A DNA stretch of 61,167 nucleotides, taken from contig CAJXWO010000009.1 in the NCBI GenBank assembly GCA_913062865.1, forward strand, positions 1 through 61,167, written 5' to 3'. Source of the stretch: an uncultured Paracoccaceae bacterium. Its GTDB lineage: Bacteria; Pseudomonadota; Alphaproteobacteria; Rhodobacterales; Rhodobacteraceae. Made by a program: the position numbers and the translations under genes. Below, piece by piece: positions 7,179 to 16,510 of this stretch. The notes below the pieces were generated by a model, which did no database searches, was not told the origin of the DNA, and saw only the letters and a list, made by a program, of their open reading frames with translations. Each line of letters starts with the position of its first letter. Position 1 is the first letter of the stretch.

Positions 7179-8354
7179 ATGACCTGGAAAACCCTGGACG
7201 ACATGGACCTGGACGGCAAGGTCGTGCTGACCCGCGTCGATATCAACGTCCCCGTGGAGGACGGCCGCGTGACCGACGCGACCCGGATCGAGCGGATCAA
7301 GCCCACCGTCGACGACATCCTGGCCAAGGGCGGCAAACCCGTGCTGCTGGCGCATTTCGGGCGGCCCAAGGGGCAGGTCGTGCCCGGGATGTCCCTGCGC
7401 GTCACCCTGCCCGCGCTTCAGGAGGTGCTGGGCCGTGACGTGACCTTCATCGAACGCCCCGACCGCGCGGGCATCGACGCCACGCCGGAGGGGGCCGTGA
7501 TCCTGGTGGAGAACACACGCTTTTCGCCCATGGAAGAAAAGAACGACCAGCAAATGGCGCAGTTCCTGGCGTCGCTGGGGGATGTCTACTGCAACGATGC
7601 GTTCTCGGCCGCGCATCGGGCGCACGCCTCGACCGAAGGGGTGGCGCACCTGCTGCCCTCTTGCGCGGGGCGCGGCATGGCCGCCGAGCTGACCGCGCTT
7701 GAAAAGGCGCTGGGGTCGCCGGAACGCCCGGTGCTCGCCGTCGTGGGCGGCGCCAAGGTGTCGACCAAGCTCGACCTGCTGGGCAACCTGGTCGAAAAGG
7801 TCGATATCCTCGTGATCGGCGGGGGGATGGCCAACACGTTCCTGGCCGCGCAAGGCATCGACGTGGGCAAGTCGCTGTGTGAGCACGACATGACCGACAC
7901 CGCCAAGGCGATCGCGGAAAAGGCCGCCGCCACCGGCTGCGAGATCCTGTTGCCCCGCGACGTGGTCGTGGCACGGGAATTCAAGGCGGGCGCCGCGCAT
8001 GAGGTCGTCCCGGCCGAGGCCTGCCCGGCGGATGCGATGATCCTCGATGCCGGGCCCGACAGCGTGGACCATGTGAAGATGGCCATCGACCGGGCAAAAA
8101 CGCTGATCTGGAACGGCCCCTTGGGGGCCTTCGAGATCGCGCCTTTCGACGCGGCCACCAATGCCGCTGCGGCCTATGCGGCGGAAAAAACCCGCGCGGG
8201 CGCGTTGGTGTCGGTTGCGGGCGGCGGCGACACGGTGGCGGCGCTGAACAAGGCCGGGGCGGCCGGGGATTTCACCTATATCTCGACCGCAGGCGGTGCC
8301 TTCCTCGAGTGGATGGAGGGCAAGACCCTGCCCGGTGTCGCGGCCCTGGGCTGA
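7179..8354 (+). CDS. pgk: Phosphoglycerate kinase
   Basis: This 391-residue protein catalyses 1,3-bisphosphoglycerate + ADP = 3-phosphoglycerate + ATP in glycolysis and gluconeogenesis. The N-terminal signature is [15 protein letters not shown] (15-29), followed by [11 protein letters not shown] and, around residue 110, [11 protein letters not shown]. The nucleotide domain carries [14 protein letters not shown] and the C-terminal glycine-rich [11 protein letters not shown] loop. Length is normal. It is followed 119 bp downstream by the glycolytic aldolase on the same strand, so the two may be co-expressed. Confidence 0.98.
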   Translation: MTWKTLDDMDLDGKVVLTRVDINVPVEDGRVTDATRIERIKPTVDDILAKGGKPVLLAHFGRPKGQVVPGMSLRVTLPALQEVLGRDVTFIERPDRAGIDATPEGAVILVENTRFSPMEEKNDQQMAQFLASLGDVYCNDAFSAAHRAHASTEGVAHLLPSCAGRGMAAELTALEKALGSPERPVLAVVGGAKVSTKLDLLGNLVEKVDILVIGGGMANTFLAAQGIDVGKSLCEHDMTDTAKAIAEKAAATGCEILLPRDVVVAREFKAGAAHEVVPAEACPADAMILDAGPDSVDHVKMAIDRAKTLIWNGPLGAFEIAPFDAATNAAAAYAAEKTRAGALVSVAGGGDTVAALNKAGAAGDFTYISTAGGAFLEWMEGKTLPGVAALG

Positions 8355-8473
8355 CCACCGGGCCAACCGGCGCGGCACTTTCCCCGACCCGTTAGCGCGA
8401 CCAGAATTGCGGGGCGCGCTGCGCCTGCTTAAGAACCGGGACAACAAACACACCGGAACGCGGGAGACGGGAC

Positions 8474-9364
8474 ATGAACCAGGAACAAGCGCAGCAGATG
8501 CGGACGGGCCAAGGCTTTATCGCGGCGCTGGACCAGTCGGGCGGCTCGACCCCCAAGGCGCTGAAACTTTATGGCGTTGATGAGGATGCCTACGGCTCCG
8601 AGGCCGAGATGTTCGACCTGATCCACCAGATGCGGTCGCGCATCGCGCAAAGCCCGGCCTTTACCGGCGACAAGGTGATCGGCGCGATCCTGTTCGAGAT
8701 GACCATGGACCGCGAGATCGGCGGCAAGCCCTCGGCCCAGTACCTGTGGGACGAACGCCGGGTCGTGCCCTTCCTGAAGGTCGACAAGGGTCTCGCAGAG
8801 ACCGAGCACGGCGTGCGCCTGATGAAGCCCATGGGCGATCTGGACGGGCTTTTGTCCCGCGCGGTCGGGGCGGGGATTTTCGGGACCAAGATGCGGTCGG
8901 TGATCGACGCGGCCAACCCAGAGGGGATCAAGGCCAACGTCGCCCAGCAATTCGAGATCGGCCGACAGATCCTTGGCCACGGCCTGATGCCGATCATCGA
9001 GCCGGAGGTCACCATTTCCATCGCCGACAAGGCCGCGGCCGAAGACCTGCTCCGCGACGCGATCTTGGCCGAGCTCGATGCGCTGCCCGAGGGGCAGGAG
9101 ATCATGCTCAAGCTGACCCTGCCCGAGGTGGACAATCACTACCTCCCGCTGGTGGAGCATCCGAAGGTGATGCGCGTCGTGGCCCTGTCGGGCGGCTACT
9201 CCCGGGACGAGGCCAATGCGCGGCTGTCGCGCCAGACCGGCGTGATCGCAAGTTTCTCGCGCGCCCTGACCGAGGGGCTGTCGGCCCAGCAGTCCGACGC
9301 GGAATTCGACGCGGCGCTTGGGGCAGCCATCGACAGCATCTACCAGGCCTCCGTGGCGGGCTGA
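8474..9364 (+). CDS. fda: Fructose-bisphosphate aldolase, class I
   Basis: This 296-residue protein matches the short bacterial class I aldolases, which use a Schiff-base lysine instead of zinc. It opens with [30 protein letters not shown] and carries [20 protein letters not shown] and the Schiff-base region [13 protein letters not shown]. It cleaves fructose 1,6-bisphosphate to glyceraldehyde 3-phosphate and dihydroxyacetone phosphate. The start has GGGAGACGGG upstream. It sits next to pgk, as in other Rhodobacterales. Confidence 0.93.
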   Translation: MNQEQAQQMRTGQGFIAALDQSGGSTPKALKLYGVDEDAYGSEAEMFDLIHQMRSRIAQSPAFTGDKVIGAILFEMTMDREIGGKPSAQYLWDERRVVPFLKVDKGLAETEHGVRLMKPMGDLDGLLSRAVGAGIFGTKMRSVIDAANPEGIKANVAQQFEIGRQILGHGLMPIIEPEVTISIADKAAAEDLLRDAILAELDALPEGQEIMLKLTLPEVDNHYLPLVEHPKVMRVVALSGGYSRDEANARLSRQTGVIASFSRALTEGLSAQQSDAEFDAALGAAIDSIYQASVAG

Positions 9365-9499
9365 CACGGGGTCTTCCGCGCCTCGTCCGCCCTTCGAGGC
9401 GGGCGGGCCCGCGGCTGTCACCTCACAGACCGGCGCAGGCCCGCGGGGCCCGGGGTGTTGCGCGAGAATCACGCAAGCCCCTTGTGCGCCCGTGCCGGA

Positions 9500-9528
9500 T
9501 TCACCTGTCCGGGGCGCTGTGCCATAGT
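9500..9528 (+). promoter_or_regulatory. Candidate sigma70-type promoter for ftsB
   Basis: TTCACC (9500-9505) and CATAGT (9523-9528) are separated by exactly 17 bases in the 202-bp gap before ftsB. Both boxes match the consensus only moderately, so this is a sequence-based guess. Confidence 0.35.
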
Positions 9529-9566
9529 CCCCGCACACGCCCGTCAGAGGCGGTTTCGAGGCCAGC

Positions 9567-9869
9567 ATGCGATCCCAATCCAAACGACCTGCCGTCGGAG
9601 TCCTGGTGTATTTCGCCGTGGCGTTCTGCCTTGGCCTCTACTTCACCTTTGCCGCCGTGCAGGGGGATTACGGGCTGTTCCGCCGCGCCGAGATCACGGC
9701 CGAGGCGGACACCCTGCGCGCCGAACGCGACCGGCTGCGCGCCGAGGTGGCGCGGATGGAGAACCTCACCCGCCGCCTGTCCGACGCCTATCTGGATCTG
9801 GATTTGCTGGATCAGCAGGCCCGCGACATCCTGGGCCTCTTGCGTCACGACGAGATCGTGATCCGCTAG
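9567..9869 (+). CDS. ftsB: Septum formation initiator, FtsB/DivIC family
   Basis: This 100-residue protein has one N-terminal membrane segment (about residues 9-31) and then a coiled coil (about 38-70, with heptads in EADTLRAERDRLRAEVARMENL). It ends in a short periplasmic tail with LDLLDQQARDILGLLR. This is the layout of FtsB, which joins FtsL and FtsQ in the divisome to activate septal wall synthesis. Rhodobacterales encode it next to central-metabolism genes, as here. Confidence 0.85.
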   Translation: MRSQSKRPAVGVLVYFAVAFCLGLYFTFAAVQGDYGLFRRAEITAEADTLRAERDRLRAEVARMENLTRRLSDAYLDLDLLDQQARDILGLLRHDEIVIR

Positions 9870-9873
9870 GGCG

Positions 9874-10668
9874 TCAGCCTTCGCGCGCGCGGATCACCTT
9901 GGCAAAGCTGTCGAAGATCTCGCTGTTGGCGACCACCAGGTTACCATCCATCGGGTCCTGACCGTCGCGGATCGGGCCCAGAAGCGCGCCCGCCTCGGTC
10001 GCGATCAGGCTGCCGGCGGCGATGTCCCAGATATTCAGCTCACGCTCCCAATAGCCGTCATAGCGGCCCGCGGCCACATAAGCGAGGTCAAGCGCGGCCG
10101 AGCCCCAGCGGCGCACACCGGCGCATTCGGGCATCAGGCGTGCAAGGTCCTGCAGCGTGGCGGGCAGCGTCTTTTTCGCGGCAAAGGGCACACCGGTGGC
10201 AAAGATCGCCTCGATCATGCGCTTGCGGTTCGACACCCGCAGGCGGCGCGCATCGTTGAGCCATGCGCCGGACCCTTTTTCGGCATAGAACATCTCGTCC
10301 TTGGCGGCGTCGAAGACCACCCCGGCCACGATCTGCCCCTTGTGTTCCAGCGCGATGGACACCGCCCAGTGCGGCAGGCCGTGCAGGTAATTCGTGGTGC
10401 CGTCGAGCGGATCGACGATCCAGCGCCGGGTCGGGTCCTCGCCCGCCTCTTCGCCGGTCTCCTCGCCGAGCCAGCCATAGGTCGGGCGCGCGCCGCGCAG
10501 CTCTTCGCGCAGGATGTTTTCGGCCGCGATATCCGCCCGGCTGACGAAATCGCCCGCACCCTTGGACGAGACCTGAAGGTTCTCGACCTCGCGGAAATCC
10601 TTGACCAGGCTGCGGCCCGCCTTGCGTGCGGCCTTGATCATGATGTTGAGATTGGCGCTGCCCTGCAT
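9874..10668 (-). CDS. Inositol monophosphatase family protein (SuhB-like)
   Basis: This 264-residue protein belongs to the Mg-dependent, Li-sensitive phosphatases. Metal-site motifs are GEETGEEAGE (Glu), WIVDPLDGTTNYLHG (Asp-Pro-Leu-Asp) and, near the C terminus, LNIWDIAAGSLIATEAGA (WDxAAG). Likely substrates are inositol 1-phosphate or related sugar phosphates; SuhB homologues can also modulate ribosomal RNA transcription. The start at 10668 gives MQGSANLNIMIKAARKAG, the normal family N terminus. It lies 65 bp downstream of mobA on the same strand. Confidence 0.93.
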   Translation of the reverse strand: MQGSANLNIMIKAARKAGRSLVKDFREVENLQVSSKGAGDFVSRADIAAENILREELRGARPTYGWLGEETGEEAGEDPTRRWIVDPLDGTTNYLHGLPHWAVSIALEHKGQIVAGVVFDAAKDEMFYAEKGSGAWLNDARRLRVSNRKRMIEAIFATGVPFAAKKTLPATLQDLARLMPECAGVRRWGSAALDLAYVAAGRYDGYWERELNIWDIAAGSLIATEAGALLGPIRDGQDPMDGNLVVANSEIFDSFAKVIRAREG

Positions 10669-10733
10669 CGCGAATGGCTCCTTGTCGCTCAGGCGGCGCG
10701 TATACGCGGGGTGGACGGGCTTGCCAAGGGCGC

Positions 10734-11342
10734 TCAGCCCTCCGCGCCGATCCGGGCGCGGGCGCGGGCCAGATCCTCGGGCGTGTTGACGTTGAAGAAC
10801 GGGTCCTCGGGCGTGTCGGGAAAGGGAGCGATGCCCGCCCCCAGCCGGTCGGTCCAGTCGCTCAGGCGCCGCATGCCGCCCGCCAATGCCGCGCGCAGAT
10901 CGGCGCGGGCGGCCACGGGCCAAAGGCCGCAGACCGGGTGCGTGCGCCCACCCGAGGCGGCGATGGCCGCTCCCGAGGCTTCCGCGACCCGCTCAAGCTG
11001 CGAGACCAGGTCGCGGGGCAGAAATGGCGTGTCCGCGGGGGCGGTCACCACCATGTGCGCGCCCTGCCCCGCGGCCCAGTCCATCGCCGCGAGGATGCCC
11101 GCCAGCGGCCCCGGGTGATCGGGCAGGCTGTCGGCCAGCACGGGCAGGCCCAGCGCGGCAAAGCGTGTCGCATCGCCATTGGCGTTGAGCGCCAGCGCCG
11201 AGACCTGCGGGCCGAGCCGTGCCGCGACATGGGACACGAGCGTGCCCTGGCCGAGCGGCAAAAGCGCCTTGTCCCCGCCGCCCATCCGGCGCGACAGGCC
11301 CCCCGCGAGGATCACGCCGACAGGCGCGCTGTCCATTTGCAT
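10734..11342 (-). CDS. mobA: Molybdenum cofactor guanylyltransferase
   Basis: This 202-residue protein transfers GMP from GTP to molybdopterin to make the bis-MGD cofactor. The GTP-binding signature is near the start: VILAGGLSRRMGGGDKALLPLG (10-31). It is followed by LADSLPDHPGPLAGILAAMD, the Mg-binding VVTAPADTPFLP, and FFNVNTPEDLARA near the end. Length and motif order are normal. It is divergent from azlC with a 48-bp gap. MobB is not in the window. Confidence 0.92.
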   Translation of the reverse strand: MQMDSAPVGVILAGGLSRRMGGGDKALLPLGQGTLVSHVAARLGPQVSALALNANGDATRFAALGLPVLADSLPDHPGPLAGILAAMDWAAGQGAHMVVTAPADTPFLPRDLVSQLERVAEASGAAIAASGGRTHPVCGLWPVAARADLRAALAGGMRRLSDWTDRLGAGIAPFPDTPEDPFFNVNTPEDLARARARIGAEG

Positions 11343-11390
11343 CGTCTGCCTCTTCGCGCTACGCCACTCCCGTCAGCTTAGGGACAGAGC

Positions 11391-12116
11391 ATGCCCGCCT
11401 CCACCGCCAATTCCACCGTCTCATCCGCCTTCTGGCGGGGTGCCCGCCACGGGTCGCCCTTCATCCTCGTGATCGTGCCGTTTTCGGTGCTGTTCGGCGT
11501 CGTGGCCACCGAGGCTGGGCTCAACGTCTTTGAAACGCTGGCCTTTTCCGTGGTGGTGATCGCGGGGGCCGCGCAGTTTACGGCCGTTCAGCTGCTGGTG
11601 GACAATGCGCCCACGGCGATCGTTCTGGCCTCGGCGCTGGCGGTGAATCTGCGCATGGCGATGTATTCGGCGTCGCTCACACCCTATCTGGGGTCCGCAC
11701 CGCTGTGGCAACGCGCGCTCTGCGCTTACCTGACCGTGGACCAGAGCTATGCCGTCAGCATCGCCCGCTACGAGCTGGAGCCCGAAATGCCGGTGCCGCA
11801 GAAGGTCGCCTATTTCGTGGGCACGACGCTCTTCATCGTACCGCTCTGGTATGCCTTCACGGTCGTGGGCGCGCTGATCGGCAGTGCGATCCCGGACAGC
11901 CTCGCGCTCGATTTCGCGCTGCCCATCACCTTCCTTGCGATGGTCGCGCCGATGCTGCAGACGCTTGCGCATGTGGCCGCGGCGGTCGTGGCGGTGGTGC
12001 TGTCGCTGGTGCTGGCGGGCCTGCCCTACAGCCTGGGCGTGCTGGTGGCCGGGGCCTTTGGCATGATGGCGGGCGCGCAGGTCGAGGTGATGATGACCCG
12101 GCGGGCCGCGCCATGA
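11391..12116 (+). CDS. azlC: AzlC family branched-chain amino acid exporter, large subunit
   Basis: This 241-residue polytopic membrane protein has about six to eight hydrophobic segments. Family hallmarks are FWRGARHGSPFILVIVPFSVLFG near the N terminus, FSVVVIAGAAQFTAVQLL and LAVNLRMAMYSASLTPYL. With AzlD it forms a two-subunit permease for branched-chain amino acids and analogues. Its last four bases overlap the azlD start (ATGA), indicating translational coupling. Confidence 0.92.
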   Translation: MPASTANSTVSSAFWRGARHGSPFILVIVPFSVLFGVVATEAGLNVFETLAFSVVVIAGAAQFTAVQLLVDNAPTAIVLASALAVNLRMAMYSASLTPYLGSAPLWQRALCAYLTVDQSYAVSIARYELEPEMPVPQKVAYFVGTTLFIVPLWYAFTVVGALIGSAIPDSLALDFALPITFLAMVAPMLQTLAHVAAAVVAVVLSLVLAGLPYSLGVLVAGAFGMMAGAQVEVMMTRRAAP

Positions 12117-12442
12117 TCGAGAACAAGACCGAGCTTTGGACCGTCATCATCCTGCTGGGCCTGGGCAGTTTCACCCTGCGGTTCCTGTTCACAGGCTTCG
12201 TGGGCGACCGGCAGATGCCCGCCTGGGTGCTTCGGCACCTGCGCTATACCGCCGTCGCGGTGCTGCCGGCGCTGGTGGCACCGCTGGTGGTCTGGCCCGC
12301 CGCGACCGGCGGACAGCCGGACCCGGTGCGCATGTCGGCGGCGGTCGCAACGCTGGCGGTCGGGTATTTTTCGAAGAATGTGCTGGCCGCCATCGCCACG
12401 GGGGCGGTGGTGCTGTTCGGCGGCATCTACCTGATGGGCTAG
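12113..12442 (+). CDS. azlD: AzlD family branched-chain amino acid exporter, small subunit
   Basis: This 109-residue protein has three or four membrane segments. It carries LGSFTLRFLFTGFVGDRQMPAWVLRHLRYTAVAVLPALVAP, the AzlD signature region, and ends LFGGIYLMG. It starts inside the azlC stop (12113-12116). It is the partner of AzlC and ends 3 bp before the convergent lipoprotein gene. Confidence 0.92.
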   Translation: MIENKTELWTVIILLGLGSFTLRFLFTGFVGDRQMPAWVLRHLRYTAVAVLPALVAPLVVWPAATGGQPDPVRMSAAVATLAVGYFSKNVLAAIATGAVVLFGGIYLMG

Positions 12443-12445
12443 GGC

Positions 12446-13066
12446 CTAGCCCGCCGTCGCGGGCGCTGGCAGGATGACCTCGAGCGTCTTGTCGTCATCG
12501 TCATCCTCGAACAACCGTTCGGTGGTCACGCCCGGATACTGGCCGAACTGGTCCGACAGGTTCTTGGGAAACCAGGTGGACTGGATGCCTTCGAAGCCGG
12601 GCAACTGGCGCAAGAGCCCCGATGTGGCCTGCGCGCACAGCGCCGAACCCACGGGCCCTGCCTCCATCGCCAGGCGAAGCGCCTGTTCGGCCACGGCGGC
12701 GGGCACTTCGACCTCCTGGATGATGACATGGTAGGTCGAGCGCGCATGGGCGCGGCGATAGAAATCCTCGATCCGCGGGGTGATGCCATAGAGGACATCG
12801 TTGCGCTCGGGGATCAGGCTTGATTCGAAGGTTCCGGCCGGGTCGAAGATCACCCGCTGCGAGGCGTTGATCTGGATCGCCGAATGGGCGCCCGAGCCGG
12901 TATTGTTGCTGACCATCGTGTAGAGCGTCAGCTTGGGCGGGCCGTCATGGCGGTACATCGAGGACAGGATGACCTCGTCGGGGGCATAGACCCGTTCGCC
13001 GGTGCATCCCGCAACCGCGATAAGGGCCGCCAGCACGGCGGCCCGACCGATGAAAGCCCGGGACAT
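12446..13066 (-). CDS. Conserved hypothetical lipoprotein
   Basis: This 206-residue protein begins with a lipoprotein signal: MSRAFIGRAAVLAALIAVAGC, with the lipobox VAGC giving lipidated Cys21. The mature part has STYHVIIQEVEVPAAVAEQALRLA and an acidic run (FEDDDDDK) near the C terminus. I recognise no catalytic motif. The ATG at 13066 is preferred over a GTG three bases upstream. It lies 12 bp downstream of the cytochrome oxidase subunit IV gene on the same strand and could be co-transcribed, but a respiratory role is only a guess. Confidence 0.75.
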   Translation of the reverse strand: MSRAFIGRAAVLAALIAVAGCTGERVYAPDEVILSSMYRHDGPPKLTLYTMVSNNTGSGAHSAIQINASQRVIFDPAGTFESSLIPERNDVLYGITPRIEDFYRRAHARSTYHVIIQEVEVPAAVAEQALRLAMEAGPVGSALCAQATSGLLRQLPGFEGIQSTWFPKNLSDQFGQYPGVTTERLFEDDDDDKTLEVILPAPATAG

Positions 13067-13078
13067 CACGGCGTCGGC

Positions 13079-13213
13079 TTAGCCGTTGACCAGCGCGATG
13101 AAGAGCAGGAGGCCGACGCTGATGATCGCGCCCCATTTGACGTAGTTGATGAAGCCCTCAAAGGTCTTCTGCTGGGTGGTGATGTCCATGCTGCCGTGCT
13201 TGTGTTCAGCCAT
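13079..13213 (-). CDS. aa3-type cytochrome c oxidase subunit IV
   Basis: This 44-residue protein starts MAEHKHGSMDITTQQKTFEG, the recognisable N terminus of the tiny alphaproteobacterial aa3-oxidase subunit IV. One membrane helix (about 26-42, VKWGAIISVGLLLFIALV) follows. The subunit sits at the edge of the oxidase complex and is not catalytic. The start has AAGGAAC upstream. The catalytic subunits are not in the window, which is usual for this gene. Confidence 0.9.
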   Translation of the reverse strand: MAEHKHGSMDITTQQKTFEGFINYVKWGAIISVGLLLFIALVNG

Positions 13214-13305
13214 ATCGCGCGTTCCTTTTTCGAAAACCGGATATCGGTTAGCCCATTTTCCGGACCCTGTCACGGGGACAGTTGCGCGCGGGCCGCACGA
13301 CATCG

Positions 13306-13854
13306 CTACGCGTGCCGGTCGGGATCGGTGCCCGGGTCCGCGTCCGGATCGGAGTTGGCGGCCAGATCGGCGGCCAGGCGGAAGCCGATCCTCCGGGGCG
13401 CTTCGGTCTCGATCTCCTTCGGCAGGGCGCGCAACAGGACATTGAGCTGGCTCACATGCTGGATCAGCTGGGTTTTGAGCCCCGCGGGATCGGTGCCGTA
13501 GAAGGTGACGATATCGGGCTCGAAATAGCCCATCCCCTCGATCCGCAGGATGCCCGCATCTGCACCGGTAAAGCCCATGGCGACCTCATGTGCGTTGTCC
13601 AGCGTTTCCTCGAAATTCTGGATGTAGAGGATCAGGCGCTCATAGGCCCATTGCGCGGGGCTCTTGGCCTCGACCGGCGTCCTGGTGACCGCATCGGGCA
13701 GGTCGGGCGTCTCGCTGTCATCGCTGTCGGCATGGACATCGTGGCGGCGGGGCACGCCGTTGCCGGGCTGCGGCCCGTCCGCAGGCTTTGGAGCGGCGGG
13801 CGTTTCGATAGGCCCTGAAGGCGTGTCGGGCATGGGGGCGGTTTCCTGTGACAT
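13306..13854 (-). CDS. DUF6173 family protein
   Basis: This 182-residue protein has a disordered Pro/Asp-rich N terminus (about 1-60). The conserved core contains WAYERLILYIQNFEETLDNAHEVAMGF, ILRIEGMGYFEPDIVTFYG and TQLIQHVSQLNVLLRALPKE, all characteristic of a Rhodobacterales family of unknown function. It ends in an Asp/Pro-rich tail. There is no signal peptide or membrane segment. The ATG at 13854 is used because upstream sequence in frame shows no conserved character. Confidence 0.75.
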   Translation of the reverse strand: MSQETAPMPDTPSGPIETPAAPKPADGPQPGNGVPRRHDVHADSDDSETPDLPDAVTRTPVEAKSPAQWAYERLILYIQNFEETLDNAHEVAMGFTGADAGILRIEGMGYFEPDIVTFYGTDPAGLKTQLIQHVSQLNVLLRALPKEIETEAPRRIGFRLAADLAANSDPDADPGTDPDRHA

Positions 13855-13917
13855 GCCGCAAGATTGGCCGCGCGGGCCCCGGACATCAACACCCATGGTG
13901 CTGGCGTCCGCCGCCCG

Positions 13918-14379
13918 CTAGCCCAGGGGGCCCGGGCGACGCTCTTCGCTCAGGAGCACATTGGCCTCGACATTGCCCACGCCGGGCAGCGTCATGATGC
14001 GCCGCCGCAAGACACGTTCGAAATCGGCGATGTCGCGGGCGGCGACGCGCAGGCGGTAGTCGTAAAGGCCTAGGATATGCTCGACCGTCTGCACCTCGGG
14101 GATGGCAGTCACGGCGCGTTCGAAGTCTTCCAGGCTGACGCGACCCTTGGTGGCGAGCTTCACGCCCAGGAACACCGTCACGCCAAAGCCCAGCGCCACC
14201 GGGTCCAGCACCACGCGGCGGCCCTTGATCGCGCCCAGATCCTGCAACCGCCGCACCCGCCGCCAGGCCACCGGCTGCGAGACGCCAAAACGGCGGCCCA
14301 GCGCACCCGCGCTTTGGGTTGCGTCCTCGGCCAGCGCGGCCAGCAATTGCCGGTCCAGATCGTCGAGCGTGAGGGTCAT
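13918..14379 (-). CDS. Lrp/AsnC family transcriptional regulator, distal of a pair
   Basis: This 153-residue protein has an N-terminal winged helix (LDDLDRQLLAALAEDATQSAGALGRRFGVSQPVAWRRVRRLQ, 5-46). A C-terminal RAM/AsnC ligand domain follows, with IPEVQTVEHILGLYDYRLRVAARD. Such proteins sense amino acids as octamers or larger. Its start overlaps the stop of the other Lrp gene by 4 bp (ATGA), so the two regulators are made together and may form hetero-oligomers. Likely targets include ilvC, which is divergent from the pair. Confidence 0.93.
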   Translation of the reverse strand: MTLTLDDLDRQLLAALAEDATQSAGALGRRFGVSQPVAWRRVRRLQDLGAIKGRRVVLDPVALGFGVTVFLGVKLATKGRVSLEDFERAVTAIPEVQTVEHILGLYDYRLRVAARDIADFERVLRRRIMTLPGVGNVEANVLLSEERRPGPLG

Positions 14380-14831
14380 ACGGGCAGCGCCTCGTCCCAT
14401 TTGATGCGGGCCACATGCATCAGCGCCTCGATATCGGCAACATGGGGCAGCGTCAGGATACGGCTGCGATAGAGCTGCTGGTAATGGGCCATGTCGCGGG
14501 CGATCACCGATAGGCGCACATCGACGAGACCCAGGAAGGTCTGGATTTCCAGCACCTCGGGGATCTCGCGGGCGGCGGCGAGAAATTCGTCGAAGGCCCG
14601 CGCCTGTGTCTTGTCGAGCGTGATACGCAAACTGACCTCGACCTCGTAGCCCAGCGCGCGCCAGTCGATCACCGCCTCCTGCCCCTTGAGCACGCCATCG
14701 CTGCGCATCCGCGCCAACCTGCGCGAGGCCACGGCGGGCGTCGTCCCGGCCGCGTCGGCCAGATCGGCCATGGCCTGCGCCGGATCGGCCTGAATATGGC
14801 GCAGCAACCGCCTGTCGAGATCGTTGAGCAT
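14376..14831 (-). CDS. Lrp/AsnC family transcriptional regulator, proximal to ilvC
   Basis: This 151-residue protein starts MLNDLDRRLLRHIQADPAQAMADLADAAG. It has a helix-turn-helix at about 20-45 (TTPAVASRRLARMRSDGVLKG) and an AsnC effector domain (IPEVLEIQTFLGLVDVRLSVIARD). It is divergent from ilvC across a 129-bp gap containing an inverted repeat that looks like its operator, so control of isoleucine/valine synthesis is the natural inference. It is only moderately similar to its downstream partner, so the duplication is old. Confidence 0.93.
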   Translation of the reverse strand: MLNDLDRRLLRHIQADPAQAMADLADAAGTTPAVASRRLARMRSDGVLKGQEAVIDWRALGYEVEVSLRITLDKTQARAFDEFLAAAREIPEVLEIQTFLGLVDVRLSVIARDMAHYQQLYRSRILTLPHVADIEALMHVARIKWDEALPV

Positions 14832-14851
14832 GATTTTTGCGAAGTAAGACC

Positions 14852-14878
14852 AGTTTGCGAATAGTTCCCACGCAAACT
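14852..14878. promoter_or_regulatory. Inverted repeat in the lrp-ilvC gap, candidate Lrp operator
   Basis: AGTTTGCG (14852-14859) is repeated in reverse complement as CGCAAACT (14871-14878) with 11 bases between. Extra half-sites (TTTGCGAAG at 14836-14844, TGCGAAGTTTG at 14889-14899) flank it, giving a cluster of TTTGCG-like elements at about one-to-two-turn spacing, as expected for an Lrp octamer. Confidence 0.6.
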
Positions 14879-14900
14879 AGCGAAAGCCTGCGAAGTTTGA

Positions 14901-15983
<1,083 letters not shown>

Positions 15984-15999
15984 TCGGACCACAAAGAAA

Positions 16000-16027
16000 G
16001 GCCGGGGCGCGTTGTGCCGCCCCGGCC
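16000..16027 (+). terminator. Strong hairpin after ilvC
   Basis: GGCCGGGGCG (16000-16009) pairs perfectly with CGCCCCGGCC (16018-16027) around an 8-base loop, 16 bases after the ilvC stop. No long T-run follows, so termination may be partial or bidirectional with the small gene coming the other way. Confidence 0.65.
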
Positions 16028-16061
16028 CGTGTATTACGCCTGATCGAGATGTCCGGCCTGC

Positions 16062-16211
16062 TTAGGCCGGCCCGTCTGCGGCCAGTGCGCTTTTCGGCGC
16101 GTTGGGATCGTTCTTGCGCGCCTCGGTGCGGGTCTTGTCCACGATGGCAAAGACACACACGCCCAGCAGCGACACGAGTGCCAGGAACGGAACAACGAAA
16201 AACACGTCCAT
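16062..16211 (-). CDS. Small single-span membrane protein, unknown function (49 aa)
   Basis: This 49-residue protein begins MDVFFVVPFLALVSLLGVC, continues as a single transmembrane helix (about 3-24) and ends in a charged tail (DKTRTEARKNDPNAPKSALAADGPA). A strong AAGGAGGA site sits 6 bases before the ATG. Its opening resembles that of the 27-residue protein encoded just upstream (MDAFFILTLLILLGLLALC), so the two look related. Unknown function. Confidence 0.65.
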   Translation of the reverse strand: MDVFFVVPFLALVSLLGVCVFAIVDKTRTEARKNDPNAPKSALAADGPA

Positions 16212-16316
16212 GATCTTTCCTCCTTGGCTGTTTCGTGGCCAACAAGGTAAGGCACAGACACAGGCATCAGACACGGTGCGGTCACGAACCGGTGACCTGC
16301 GGGGGCGCCAAAGCCC

Positions 16317-16400
16317 CTAGCTGTCCTGCATGAACTGGTAGATGCAGAGCGCCAGAAGCCCCAGCAGGATCAGCAGCGTCAGAATAAAGAATGCATCCAT
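16317..16400 (-). CDS. Micro-membrane protein, unknown function (27 aa)
   Basis: The minus strand from 16400 reads MDAFFILTLLILLGLLALC then IYQFMQDS and TAG. This is 27 residues, nearly all one membrane helix with a short polar tail. GGAGG lies 7 bases upstream of the ATG. It has the same MD-(A/V)-FF start and a Cys at the end of the helix, like the 49-residue protein downstream on the same strand. It is too short for most gene callers. The ribosome site and the resemblance to its neighbour are the evidence that it is real. Confidence 0.55.
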   Translation of the reverse strand: MDAFFILTLLILLGLLALCIYQFMQDS

Positions 16401-16510
16401 TGTCTTGCCTCCCCGATATCAAGCTGTTCCACAACGCTACCGCCCCTGACCGGTGCTGCAAGGGTATCGTCCCGTGCAACCGTCCGCTGGCGGGGACGTG
16501 CTGAAAAAAC

